Shown here: positions 24,174-31,514 of the stretch, one piece after another
Layout: the number at the start of each line of letters is the position of its first letter
Position numbering within the stretch: position 1 is the stretch's first letter
Origin: Brucella pseudintermedia
GTDB taxonomy: Bacteria > Pseudomonadota > Alphaproteobacteria > Rhizobiales > Rhizobiaceae
NCBI RefSeq assembly: GCF_042697365.1
Contig: NZ_CP137605.1
Direction: 5' to 3' (one strand)
DNA: 64,000 nt
Notes under the pieces: model-generated
Database searches by the model: none
Told to the model about the DNA's origin: nothing
Seen by the model: only the letters and a program-made list of their open reading frames with translations
Translations under genes and position numbers: made by a program

Positions 24174-24974
24174 ATGGCGTTTTTTACTCAGGATCAATTG
24201 CAGGCAATCGCTGATGCACTGGCTGACACGGACGAGGGGTTAACCGGATCAGAGATTGCTCACTTGCTTGAGACCTGCAGAATGCGAGATATCGTTCCTA
24301 ATCATACGAAAAGACATAGGCTCTATAACGCTTTTGCTAATGATCAAAATACAAGAAAAAATAGAACCGGGATCTTAGAGTTTATCCGAAATGCGATGAA
24401 GCCTGCACGGTTCATGCGCGACCCACATCGATTTGAACCAATGAGGCAAAACCTCAATAAGGCACTTGGCTTTTGTGGCCTTGTCATGGATGAGGCAGGT
24501 AAACTATCCGGAATAGAAACAGTTACTACAATTTCGGAAGCGCAGCGGAGAGCTCAAACATTACGAGTAGACTTGCTTGCCCGAGGCGTGCATCCGGATG
24601 TCCTCGCATTTTGCAGGGAAGAACTGCTCCAACAAAACCATTTCCATGCCGTACTTGAGGCGGTCAAGAGCATTGCGGATAAGCTCAGACGGCGGACTGG
24701 TTTGGATGCTGATGGCGGAGAATTGGTTGATAGAGCTCTTACCGGAGACATTCCAATGCTTGCGATCAATTCATTACGATCAAAAAGCGAGCGAGACGAG
24801 CAAAAAGGGTTTGCAAACCTACTTAAAGGAACCTTTGGCATGTTCAGAAATCCAGCCGCCCATGAGGCTCGGATAAACTGGGACATGAAAAAAGAAGATG
24901 CTGAAGACTTGCTATCGCTCGTCTCGCTTATCCATCGTAGAATTGACGCGGCGGTGATGCCGCCACGCGTTTGA
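24174..24974 (+). CDS. TIGR02391 (Hypoth_Ymh)-family protein with HEPN-like motif
   Basis: 266 residues from ATG at 24174. The N-terminal part is a winged-helix-like region (FTQDQLQAIADALADTDEGL, TGSEIAHLLETCRMRDIVPN). The C-terminal domain has the TIGR02391 signature GFANLLKGTFGMFRNPAAHE plus DAEDLLSLVSLIHRRID. RNPAAH fits the Rx4H motif of HEPN ribonucleases; to my knowledge the Ymh family belongs to that superfamily, though I cannot check. Members occur in phages and islands and may be abortive-infection effectors. The base composition here is more AT-rich than in the phage structural genes. A terminator follows. Confidence 0.78.
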   Translation: MAFFTQDQLQAIADALADTDEGLTGSEIAHLLETCRMRDIVPNHTKRHRLYNAFANDQNTRKNRTGILEFIRNAMKPARFMRDPHRFEPMRQNLNKALGFCGLVMDEAGKLSGIETVTTISEAQRRAQTLRVDLLARGVHPDVLAFCREELLQQNHFHAVLEAVKSIADKLRRRTGLDADGGELVDRALTGDIPMLAINSLRSKSERDEQKGFANLLKGTFGMFRNPAAHEARINWDMKKEDAEDLLSLVSLIHRRIDAAVMPPRV

Positions 24975-24990
24975 CGAGAGGCGATACAAA

Positions 24991-25021
24991 AAGCCCTCCG
25001 ACCGAAGCTGGAGGGCTTTCT
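24991..25021 (+). terminator. Terminator after the HEPN-like gene
   Basis: 10-bp stem AAAGCCCTCC / GGAGGGCTTT with a 10-base loop. It is symmetric, with A runs on the left and CTTTCTG on the right. Confidence 0.85.
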
Positions 25022-25553
25022 GTTAGAACAGTCGACTGATGATGAATGCAATTGAAGCCAAGCTGATTCTAAGATCAAGCTTCAATCGAACCGTCTTGGT
25101 CGACTGGCTGGCTTCGAGAAGCAAAGAGGTATCCATATGGATCTCCCTATATCTCTGGGCGAAGTCCTTGATGAACCGCGTACCGCCCGCCAGACTTTAT
25201 TGGGGGATTTCCTGTTTAGAAACAGCCCTGGTGGCTCCCCCAAGCGCGCGGCTGTCTCGTGTTGAGGAAGCTTTCGCGTAGCTGCCGACATAAGTCAATA
25301 CATTACATCCAACCCAATTTACCTATCCGCAAAGATCGTGCCCCTTCAGGCGGCTTATTGACACGTTCCGCGTTAACGAGGAAGTCGCGATAATAGAAGG
25401 CACGGGATGGCGAGAGCGGCAATAACGCCGCCCAGTACGACGATGCGATCTGAACAAGATCAATTTCTTCCCGGAGAGTCTTTGAAAGGGCAATGCTAAC
25501 AAGACCAGCTCCGATGGGCGTGTCATGAAGCCTTATTCCATGTCAGGTATATC
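25022..25553. other. Region without a convincing gene
   Basis: Only short frames with unlikely protein sequence and no ribosome binding sites are present on either strand (for example 25039-25281 plus, 25323-25526 minus). It may be debris of degraded genes. Confidence 0.5.
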
Positions 25554-25772
25554 TCACCACTGAAACAGAACAGCAGGCGGTCCATATTCTCCAACGTGGG
25601 GATCTGCTTCGCGGCTCCACGCGACTACACCGACATGTTTGCCCTCCAGCGATTGCGCTGCACGTAACGCACGGCTCTCTGTTTCAAATGCCATGGGTTC
25701 GAACGCCGGAACCAACTCGCCGTCTGCATTACGGTCGAATGCTGCAACCACGATAAGCCGCGCATTGGTCAT
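25554..25772 (-). CDS. Small conserved-looking protein
   Basis: 72 residues: NARLIVVAAFDRNADGELVP, then AFETESRALRAAQSLEGKHV and GVVAWSREADPHVGEYGPPA. It looks like a compact beta-alpha-beta domain. I have the impression of similar small proteins in Rhizobiales but cannot name the family. Its start is 6 bp after the stop of the 42-codon ORF at 25779-25907, so the two form a small operon. Confidence 0.6.
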   Translation of the reverse strand: MTNARLIVVAAFDRNADGELVPAFEPMAFETESRALRAAQSLEGKHVGVVAWSREADPHVGEYGPPAVLFQW

Positions 25773-25778
25773 TTAATT

Positions 25779-25907
25779 TTACTTTCCGTCGGTGTTAAGG
25801 TCCAACTCCGGATTATTGTCCGCATTGGTCTGGCTCTTCTTTTTTGAGAGCCTGCCAGTCTTAGGTTCTACAGGGCGGTCAGGAGTGCTCGTAAACTTAA
25901 TGGCCAT
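25779..25907 (-). CDS. Very small basic/acidic protein (42 aa)
   Basis: Reads MAIKFTSTPDRPVEPKTGRL and then a Lys-rich segment followed by NNPELDLNTDGK. Clean start and stop, the same direction as the next gene and only 6 bp from it. No family known. No strong ribosome binding site. Confidence 0.45.
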   Translation of the reverse strand: MAIKFTSTPDRPVEPKTGRLSKKKSQTNADNNPELDLNTDGK

Positions 25908-26120
25908 AATCGTTTCAAATCTCAATTAGGAATGTTGCTATTTTGTTCTCGTTTCGCTTGTATGTCAGATATTTTTGCACATGTCCAACGGTTGCTAGAA
26001 GCATCGCATTGGTCAGCACCAAAAGAGCTCGCAGTGATGTATATGCGCATGAACCTTATTATCCTGGAAATCCGTCAAATATTGCAAATCGGGTCATAAC
26101 GAAGTTGTGTAAGCTCAACG

Positions 26121-26345
26121 CTACCGGCTATTGCGCAAGCCCTTTTTTGAGGGTGGAGCCGTAATGCTCTCCATTTCATGGCGTTGTTTTCGCAATCGCA
26201 GCGTCTTGGCAACCCGCTCGTCTATTTCCGCGTCTAGAATTGTACGCACAGCTTTATTGGTGCGGGAAGCGACCGACTCCCGAGAGGAAGGGACGGGCTT
26301 GAAAAGAGTATGTTTCGTAAAGGAGCCGCGTGGATCTTGGGGCAA
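26121..26345 (-). CDS. Small basic protein with C-terminal charged helix
   Basis: 74 residues from a TTG at 26345 that has AAGGA 9 bases upstream. It contains ASRTNKAVRTILDAEIDERV and AKTLRLRKQRHEMES, a helical Arg/Glu-rich tail like that of small rhizobial proteins of the type NxAxxxIxDAExxxRxxKTxRLR. Function unknown. Confidence 0.45.
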   Translation of the reverse strand: MPQDPRGSFTKHTLFKPVPSSRESVASRTNKAVRTILDAEIDERVAKTLRLRKQRHEMESITAPPSKKGLRNSR

Positions 26346-26372
26346 TTGTTGTAATCCTTTTTAAAGGTAAAT

Positions 26373-26398
26373 AAAAAAGGTCGGGCAATGGCCCGACC
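26373..26398 (-). terminator. Terminator of the cold shock gene
   Basis: On the minus strand GGTCGGGC-CATT-GCCCGACC is followed by TTTTTTAT. It lies about 62 bp after the csp stop. Confidence 0.88.
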
Positions 26399-26460
26399 CT
26401 AAGTCAAATTCTTTCGACAGTGCCAGTACATCCGTGGTCAAAGGAAAGAAAATCAGCGAT

Positions 26461-26670
26461 TTAAGCAGCTTGCAGGTTGCAGGCCGACATTTTGCCGGAC
26501 TTGCGATCCTGCTCCAGATCATAAGTAAGCTTCTGGCCTTCGGTCAGCGAGTACATACCTGCGCGTTCAACCGCAGAGATATGAACAAACGCATCGCCGC
26601 CGCCATTCTCAGGCTGAATAAACCCAAAGCCCTTTGCTGTATTAAACCATTTAACTGTGCCGGTGTTCAT
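26461..26670 (-). CDS. Cold shock protein (CspA family)
   Basis: 69 residues from ATG at 26670 (GAGGGG upstream). Single cold shock domain with RNP1 KGFGFIQPENGGGDAFVHIS and RNP2 as usual, then LTEGQKLTYDLEQDRKSGKM. It binds single-stranded RNA and DNA and melts mRNA structure. The 300-bp AT-rich gap upstream (26671-26976) holds no gene and may give a long 5' untranslated region, as is usual for cold shock genes. Its place in the island suggests a cargo copy. Confidence 0.93.
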   Translation of the reverse strand: MNTGTVKWFNTAKGFGFIQPENGGGDAFVHISAVERAGMYSLTEGQKLTYDLEQDRKSGKMSACNLQAA

Positions 26671-26976
26671 TGGAACCCCTCTCATAGAAATATTGATAGC
26701 TGCATTTGAAACAAACGCAGGGATGAAACGATTTTTTAAAGGGAGTTTTCGTCAACGCACGGCGCTAATCGTGCAGAAAGTTAAGCTCAACAAGAAAATC
26801 TCGATGCCATCTTTTAGCAATTTTAATAATGTTTGTCAAATTTTTAATATGGTTCAGCTAATTTAAATTATAAAAATACTTAAATATCTTAACATTCCCG
26901 TTGTTTTTACGGGGGGTATAACGATTTCAATTTATTATTTGAGAGGCCCTATTTGGGCCCCACCAAACGCTAATGG

Positions 26977-27201
26977 TTAAGCCGTGCCATAAGCGGGAGA
27001 CGCTTCCGTCCGCGGACCTGGGGTCGTTTGAATGTCGCCCATTACTCCAGCCATAAAACTCTTCAGAATTAACGCTGACTCATTATAATGGGGTCCTGGT
27101 AGGGGTTTCATCCTGGACGTGAGATAGCCGGCCTTAATAATCATCTGCTTTAGAATGCGATGGTTTGAGTGAAAATCGCCATTATAGATAATGGAAGACA
27201 T
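26977..27201 (-). CDS. Small protein of the island's Met-Ser-Ser paralogous family, member D
   Basis: 74 residues. It begins MSSIIYNGDFHSNHRILKQM IIKAGYL, which resembles the starts of the genes at 29028, 30350 and 31006 (MSS, then FxxxxxRxLxxxxxxAGY). The AAAGGAGGACGCT before the ATG is nearly identical to AAGGAGGACGAA in members B and C. The C-terminal half is different from the paralogues. Function unknown. Confidence 0.55.
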   Translation of the reverse strand: MSSIIYNGDFHSNHRILKQMIIKAGYLTSRMKPLPGPHYNESALILKSFMAGVMGDIQTTPGPRTEASPAYGTA

Positions 27202-27243
27202 AGCGTCCTCCTTTCAAATTGCGGGCAAGGGCAATTCAACCCG

Positions 27244-27279
27244 TGTCAGCGAAGCCCGTAATCAATTAAATCGCTGACA
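27244..27279 (-). repeat. Inverted repeat in leader of family member D
   Basis: Perfect 9-bp repeat TGTCAGCGA / TCGCTGACA with 18 bases between. It is 43 bp upstream of the ATG at 27201. It may form a leader hairpin comparable to those of members A-C, but it lacks the GAAACGGGC loop. Confidence 0.6.
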
Positions 27280-27401
27280 ACCCATGGTGGACGGATAGTG
27301 CCTGGATAGCAAGCGAACAATTAAGGTGACTTAGGGGCAGTGTATCCAATGTCCTGACGCAAACGGAAGGATTTCGTCCGCGCTAGGCTGACCTCTACCT
27401 A

Positions 27402-27433
27402 AAAAGAACCCCGCGGCATCGAGGTGCGGGGTT
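27402..27433 (-). terminator. Terminator of the small gene at 27496
   Basis: On the minus strand AACCCCGC ... GCGGGGTT (8 bp, 11-base loop) is followed by CTTTTTAGG. Confidence 0.8.
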
Positions 27434-27495
27434 GGAAGTCATATGTCATCGGCAAGCAAATTTTATTCCTCGAAAGGAGAAAATCAAGCCGCGAT

Positions 27496-27690
27496 TCACT
27501 CGCGATGTTTTCTCTCCGCAGCCTCCAAGCGCGCCAAAAGCTCCGAAATCGTGTTTTCATTATTGTTGGAGCATGTCACCGCAAAACCGTCTTTCAACGC
27601 CTCTGCTATAGCTTGCGATGGAAGATCACGACGTCTCACGCCGGCAGCAAATCGTCTCACCGAATGGTATAGTTCTGTTTGGTTTGTCAT
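27496..27690 (-). CDS. Small hypothetical protein (64 aa)
   Basis: Reads TNQTELYHSVRRFAAGVRRR, then PSQAIAEALKDGFAVTCSNN and a Glu/Arg-rich helical end. The composition looks coding and a good terminator follows 60 bp downstream. No clear ribosome binding site. No family recognised. Confidence 0.45.
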   Translation of the reverse strand: MTNQTELYHSVRRFAAGVRRRDLPSQAIAEALKDGFAVTCSNNNENTISELLARLEAAERKHRE

Positions 27691-28009
27691 GCACCCAACG
27701 CCGCAATCATTTTCAGCATAACGAGCTGGCGGTGGCTATGTTCCAATAACGAGCACACAGAAATATATATTCTGCAAAGCCCGTTAAATCTCCCAACCAG
27801 TAAGGCCACGCCTGGAAAAGGTGGGTACTAGCAGTGGACGCCTGCTCGGCTCGGAAAATTATGTAGGCATAAAAATTCACTTCGGCGCCGCAAGACAACT
27901 CAGAATTAAAATGAATAAAGAATTCGCGCGAAAGTAGATTGCGTTGGTGCTATAATCAAAATCTAACGCATAATTATGTGCGTTCGATCATTGAAGATCG
28001 GATACCATC

Positions 28010-28360
28010 ATGAACAAGTTTGAATGGTTAAAGCCCGCACTCGGCGGCGCATCGGTTGGTGCCATTGCAGCAATTGCTATCGGGTTTTCCGTAGGTGGAT
28101 GGGTCACACAAGGCACTTCTGCGCGCCGGATTGCATCCAACATATCCGACGGGGTGGCGCTTGCGCTGACACCTTACTGTCTTGAAAAATCAAGAAACGA
28201 TCCGGCTGTTGTGAACATCCTGGCTGAGTTTAAGGCTGCCCCAGCTTACTCTCGCCGTACTCTTATTGAGAAGTCAGGTTGGGCCACACCGTTGGGAACA
28301 GAGCAACCCAACACCGCGCTGGCAACTGTGTGCGGCAACGAACTCGCCACGGCGCTTTAG
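28010..28360 (+). CDS. Small membrane-anchored protein
   Basis: 116 residues with one or two N-terminal membrane segments (GGASVGAIAAIAIGFSVGGWV) and a soluble C-terminal part (GVALALTPYCLEKSRNDPAV, WATPLGTEQPNTALATVCGN) with two Cys. Similar small proteins are frequent in Rhizobiales genomes; function unknown. A perfect TATAAT lies at 27950-27955. Confidence 0.65.
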   Translation: MNKFEWLKPALGGASVGAIAAIAIGFSVGGWVTQGTSARRIASNISDGVALALTPYCLEKSRNDPAVVNILAEFKAAPAYSRRTLIEKSGWATPLGTEQPNTALATVCGNELATAL

Positions 28361-28391
28361 TATGGCGGGGAAGCCTAATGAGGAGGCTATC

Positions 28392-28622
28392 ATGAAAAAA
28401 CAACGTAATCGTAACATTGGATTGGAAACTGTTTCTGTACGTCCACGGCACGATGAGGACACGACAGCCAGCAGAAGTGATCTCAGAAATGCTCATGAAC
28501 AGATGACCTCTCCATCAAAGGATTGGACGCAGCTTGCGAACATTCTTCGGCGTTCTTGCGGTGGATTCTCACGTTCCCGGTCGCCGCGCCATTCTTTACC
28601 GAGGAGCAAACGCAATGGATAA
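28392..28622 (+). CDS. Small basic hypothetical protein
   Basis: 76 residues from ATG at 28392 with GAGGAGG 6-12 bases upstream. Arg/Lys/Ser-rich (KKQRNRNIGLETVSVRPRHD, then SKDWTQLANILRRSCGGFSR). Its 3' end overlaps the next gene by 8 bases. The good ribosome binding site is the main support. Confidence 0.4.
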   Translation: MKKQRNRNIGLETVSVRPRHDEDTTASRSDLRNAHEQMTSPSKDWTQLANILRRSCGGFSRSRSPRHSLPRSKRNG

Positions 28623-28851
28623 TGACACCACAGCTCTAGAACGAAAGGTTCTTGCACATGAGCAGATACTTCAGGTTCTCATCGGCCATCTAGCCGAGAC
28701 CGAACCCAAATTTCTGGATCGACTTAAAGCAGTATTCACGCATCATCATATTCTTGGCCCCAATGAACAGAACTACGTTAATACAGCGCAGTATGCCGAA
28801 CAATTCATTCACGAAATCGAGAAGATGCAAGGGTATAAGGCAACGCGTTGA
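28615..28851 (+). CDS. Small helical hypothetical protein
   Basis: 78 residues from ATG at 28615 with GAGGAG 8 bases upstream. Helical sequence (LERKVLAHEQILQVLIGHLA, FLDRLKAVFTHHHILGPNEQ, YAEQFIHEIEKMQGY). Looks like a real soluble protein; family not recognised. Confidence 0.6.
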   Translation: MDNDTTALERKVLAHEQILQVLIGHLAETEPKFLDRLKAVFTHHHILGPNEQNYVNTAQYAEQFIHEIEKMQGYKATR

Positions 28852-28948
28852 TTTTCTTCGGATCATGATTATCTGATAGGAGTTTTGAGCCGATTATTTC
28901 TAAATATCACGTGTTTGCTTGCACTTTAATTCGAAAAGGCGCACTGTT

Positions 28949-29020
28949 TATTATGCGCAGCTTTTGAAACGGGCGCTGTCGTTGGGAGAGAACGATCTCC
29001 CGCCCCAAAAATGAAGGGGG
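28949..29020 (+). promoter_or_regulatory. Structured leader, copy A, before small-protein gene
   Basis: A TATTAT box at 28949-28954 is followed by CGCAGC, TTTTGAAACGGGC and GCTGTCG (28956-28981), a hairpin whose loop sequence GAAACGGGC is shared with copies at 30631 and 31302. A second hairpin follows (GGGAGA ... TCTCCC, 28984-29000), and GGGCG (28971-28975) can pair with CGCCC (29000-29004). The gene starts at 29028. Confidence 0.6.
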
Positions 29021-29027
29021 ACACGCG

Positions 29028-29375
29028 ATGTCTTCCGCTTCACATCTATCCTACTTTGGCCCTGAAGATTTCCCTTCGCTTCGTGCTTTCCTGCAACGTT
29101 CCGGATATTCGCTGGAGGGTTGCGAAAAGCCAGAGACTCGCCTGGAAGCCGCCAAACACCTTTGTGAAATTTTCAGCGACGGAAGCCAAGATCCTGTGCA
29201 GATGCTGGACATACTTTTGGCAATCCGCGCCCAACGGCTATCACAATCCAATCAAAGAGAACTGGAAGCCTGGGAGAATGAGGGCGGCTATACGATCCCG
29301 CAAGTCACTGCAAAATCCTTCGTCTTGCGATGGCCTCCTCGAAAGCGGCTCCGATTGAGGTTGGCCCATGGCTGA
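29028..29375 (+). CDS. Small protein of the Met-Ser-Ser paralogous family, member A
   Basis: 115 residues. The first 70 (SASHLSYFGPEDFPSLRAFL, QRSGYSLEGCEKPETRLEAA, KHLCEIFSDGSQDPVQMLDI) align with member B at 30350 (YFGPxDFxxxRxxLxRxGY ... AAxxL). The last 45 residues are Arg-rich and have no counterpart. GGGGGA lies before the start. I know of similar small proteins in Rhizobiales but no function. The 3' end overlaps the next gene by 8 bases. Confidence 0.6.
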   Translation: MSSASHLSYFGPEDFPSLRAFLQRSGYSLEGCEKPETRLEAAKHLCEIFSDGSQDPVQMLDILLAIRAQRLSQSNQRELEAWENEGGYTIPQVTAKSFVLRWPPRKRLRLRLAHG

Positions 29376-29649
29376 TATTTTGCGTTCCCCAATATCAGGC
29401 ATTGAGGTGAGAGAGCGAAGGATTGGGTCCCGCCGTAACCAGCTCTATCCCGCAATCCGGAATATTGTGCGGATAGAAAACAGGGTCCGCGAACCGTTCA
29501 GCGCGAGATGTTTAGCCAAACACATGCCCTCGACGCATATACCTTGGTTGAAAAGCTATTTGAGCTCTCATGCGGCAACGTCGCTTCGGGACCGAGAGGC
29601 ATATTTCGTGAGGGTATGTCGGGGCTGGTATCGTCTCAATGACACGTGA
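29368..29649 (+). CDS. Hypothetical protein (93 aa)
   Basis: Basic sequence with RSPISGIEVRERRIGSRRNQ, IRNIVRIENRVREPFSARCL and RDREAYFVRVCRGWYRLNDT. It could contain a small winged helix (the last part resembles a beta wing), so a DNA-binding role is possible. Overlaps member A by 8 bases and the next small gene by 11 bases. Confidence 0.5.
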   Translation: MADILRSPISGIEVRERRIGSRRNQLYPAIRNIVRIENRVREPFSARCLAKHMPSTHIPWLKSYLSSHAATSLRDREAYFVRVCRGWYRLNDT

Positions 29650-29782
29650 TCAATCTGGCGAGGAGCAATCGTCAGTCCAAAAATCGTTGGATCGTAAAGT
29701 GAGCGTGTATCTGATCGCGTTCCTCATAATATGCATCGATATCGGATTGGTCGTCTGGGTGCTCGGCTCCTACGTCTATTAA
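29639..29782 (+). CDS. Very small single-TM protein (47 aa)
   Basis: Hydrophilic N-terminal 20 residues (TRDQSGEEQSSVQKSLDRK) then one membrane segment VYLIAFLIICIDIGLVVWVL and a short end. It overlaps the upstream stop, which suggests coupled translation. Confidence 0.5.
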   Translation: MTRDQSGEEQSSVQKSLDRKVSVYLIAFLIICIDIGLVVWVLGSYVY

Positions 29783-29805
29783 TCACCAAGCAGTCATGCG
29801 AGGCG

Positions 29806-30081
29806 CTAAAACGTATGCTTTCCCACAAGAATGAAGTCTGCACTTCCGTGAATGCCGACGTTTTGTACGTCCACCCTCAGCAAACCATCGCCTTTTTCCG
29901 ACGATAACTGAACGAGCTCGCTTGAATAAGCCTGCCGGAGCATGTCCATGCTTGCCCACATGACGCCTTTTGTAAACGTCCTCTCGCCTTCCGTGAGTAC
30001 GGAAATACTGTAGCCAACAGAACCGAGACTTTTACCTTCGCAATACAAATTGCCTATTGAACTAAATGTAGACGTTGGCAT
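29806..30081 (-). CDS. Hypothetical protein (91 aa), beta-rich
   Basis: Start chosen at ATG 30081 with CGGGG upstream; a start at 30132 is possible. Sequence TSTFSSIGNLYCEGKSLGSV, GYSISVLTEGERTFTKGVMW and RVDVQNVGIHGSADFILVGK looks like a small beta barrel. Family not recognised. Confidence 0.55.
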   Translation of the reverse strand: MPTSTFSSIGNLYCEGKSLGSVGYSISVLTEGERTFTKGVMWASMDMLRQAYSSELVQLSSEKGDGLLRVDVQNVGIHGSADFILVGKHTF

Positions 30082-30140
30082 GATTGTACCCCGATACGGC
30101 TGTGTCTCCTCACCAAGAAAAGTGGAAGACACAGCTATAA

Positions 30141-30284
30141 CTAATGCCGTTTGGTTTTGATCATGTCATTGGCAGGAGTAGGAAAGAGACCTGCAACAAC
30201 GTCTGTCGACGCAGTTTTCTCCTTGGCCTTATCTTTTTTTGGCTTTCTTATTTCTCGGTTACTTCTTTTTTGACCACGGGGCAT
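30141..30284 (-). CDS. Very small lysine-rich protein (47 aa)
   Basis: MPRGQKRSNREIRKPKKDKA followed by KEKTASTDVVAGLFP and a short tail. The N-terminal pattern (PRGxKxSNREIRKPKK) is one I associate with tiny conserved rhizobial proteins. Its position 57 bp upstream of the 29806 gene on the same strand suggests an operon. Confidence 0.6.
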   Translation of the reverse strand: MPRGQKRSNREIRKPKKDKAKEKTASTDVVAGLFPTPANDMIKTKRH

Positions 30285-30349
30285 TTTGAAAACTTTCTGT
30301 TTTTGAGGAATTAACTAATTCTTGCATACCCGACCAAGCCAGGGATGGT

Positions 30350-30589
30350 TCAAATTACCGCTGGAGATACTTCCACATTCTCACGGGGATGTTGCCGAGA
30401 AAGCTGCGACATCGCTCGCGATGGTGAGCGTACAGATTGAAATTCCTGAATGAGTAGCCTTGCTGCGGATATGTGAGCGGCACGGTTTTCTGCGGTGTCG
30501 TAAAGCCGATAGCCGGCGCGTCGCAGTATTTCACGCATCATTCGAAAGTCGGTAGGTCCAAAGTAGGGTTTGATAATTTTGGAAGACAT
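30350..30589 (-). CDS. Small protein of the Met-Ser-Ser paralogous family, member B
   Basis: 79 residues from ATG at 30589 with AAGGAGGACGAA directly upstream. SKIIKPYFGPTDFRMMREIL, RRAGYRLYDTAENRAAHISA, ARLLIQEFQSVRSPSRAMSQ aligns with member A and less with members C and D. Compact helical protein, function unknown. Confidence 0.65.
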   Translation of the reverse strand: MSSKIIKPYFGPTDFRMMREILRRAGYRLYDTAENRAAHISAARLLIQEFQSVRSPSRAMSQLSRQHPRENVEVSPAVI

Positions 30590-30610
30590 TTCGTCCTCCT
30601 TGTATTGGGG

Positions 30611-30660
30611 CTGGAGTATGCACTCGCAACCGACAGCGCCCGTTTCAAAAGCTGTCGAGA
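30611..30660 (-). promoter_or_regulatory. Structured leader, copy B, before small-protein gene
   Basis: On the minus strand CGACAGC and GCTGTCG (7-bp perfect repeat) enclose the loop TTTTGAAACGGGC (30631-30657), followed by a GAGT-GCAT-ACTC hairpin and GCCCC before the ribosome binding site of the gene that starts at 30589. Confidence 0.65.
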
Positions 30661-30742
30661 CATGCACCATGCGCTTTAAATTTGAGCAAAGCAACTGAGG
30701 CTGAATTGCGACGGCAGATCGGCTCAATCATTGCATAAAAAG

Positions 30743-31006
30743 CTACTTCATGTCCTCCACGGTGATGCGATAGGAAGTTTGCCGAGCCTGTGAATAGACC
30801 TCGCGAGCAGCATCGTAGATCAGTTTCCGTGAGGCGTCGAAGGCGGCAAGAAGCGATGATTCCGTCGCTGCAATGACGCCATTCTTCTCCAGGGCGGGCT
30901 TATCGATTAGAAATGGGACGGAGGTCATTCCATCGTAGCCGACAAATCGCACGCCCACCTCAAGATCATCGAAACTTCTGCTGGGGTTTGGAAATGAAAG
31001 GGCCAT
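30743..31006 (-). CDS. DUF1488-family protein
   Basis: 87 residues with the DUF1488 layout: ALSFPNPSRSFDDLEVGVRF, VGYDGMTSVPFLIDKPALEK, LLAAFDASRKLIYDAAREVY, RQTSYRITVEDMK. Function unknown; DUF1488 proteins are common in Proteobacteria. Its ATG overlaps the stop of member C (TAATG), so the two are translationally coupled. Confidence 0.85.
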   Translation of the reverse strand: MALSFPNPSRSFDDLEVGVRFVGYDGMTSVPFLIDKPALEKNGVIAATESSLLAAFDASRKLIYDAAREVYSQARQTSYRITVEDMK

Positions 31007-31260
31007 TACTTTTCGCTTTTTACTGCGTCGCCTTCGTCATCGCAACGATCGACGGCATTTGCCATTCTTCGATGTTTTTTGATAAATTGTGTCAGGGCGA
31101 TCTGTAGCCGGCCTTCGTCACGTGTTCCCTCCTGAAATCGACGCGCCAGATAACGTGCAGCATCAGTGCGCAAATCTTGTGTGTCGCCGGGTTTGCGAGC
31201 CTCCCTTAGAAGTCGCGAAATCATAGTGATGTTTCTGGAATTCAACGCGATGGAAGACAT
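31006..31260 (-). CDS. Small protein of the Met-Ser-Ser paralogous family, member C
   Basis: 84 residues from ATG at 31260 with AAAGGAGGACGAA. IALNSRNITMISRLLREARK then LRTDAARYLARRFQEGTRDE and QIALTQFIKKHRR. The arrangement (short start, LLREA, DAARxLxxxFQxG) matches members A and B although the YFGP block is missing. In operon with DUF1488. Confidence 0.65.
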   Translation of the reverse strand: MSSIALNSRNITMISRLLREARKPGDTQDLRTDAARYLARRFQEGTRDEGRLQIALTQFIKKHRRMANAVDRCDDEGDAVKSEK

Positions 31261-31275
31261 TTCGTCCTCCTTTGT

Positions 31276-31330
31276 TGCGGGTCAGGCATTTGAAACCTGA
31301 ACGACAGCGCCCGTTTCAATTACTGTCATG
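31276..31330 (-). promoter_or_regulatory. Structured leader, copy C, before small-protein gene
   Basis: On the minus strand ATGACAG and CTGTCGTT pair around the loop TAATTGAAACGGGCG (31302-31329). A second hairpin TCAGG-TTTCAAATG-CCTGA follows, then CCCGC and the ribosome binding site. A TATCATAAT-like -10 lies just upstream (about 31333-31341). Confidence 0.65.
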
Positions 31331-31514
31331 ATAATTATGATACGCCTTCTATGAGACGAAAGCAAATAAGGCTGCAATGGAGCTGCTGTTAACTCGGTCC
31401 GGGCTGCGTTGCAAAGGACGGCTCTGCAGTCATATTAACTGCAGCTTTCAACTACGGTTCGTTATCGTCAATGCTAGGAAAACCATCGATACGTTGATAA
31501 CGCTGCACCAACTT

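Noticed and set aside
25039..25281. 80-codon plus-strand frame after the HEPN-like gene
   Set aside because: It begins with overlapping ATGs but lacks a ribosome binding site and recognisable protein character; the opposite-strand frame is equally poor.
27713..27898. 61-codon minus-strand frame
   Set aside because: Aromatic-rich and unlike a real protein, with no ribosome binding site; treated as chance.
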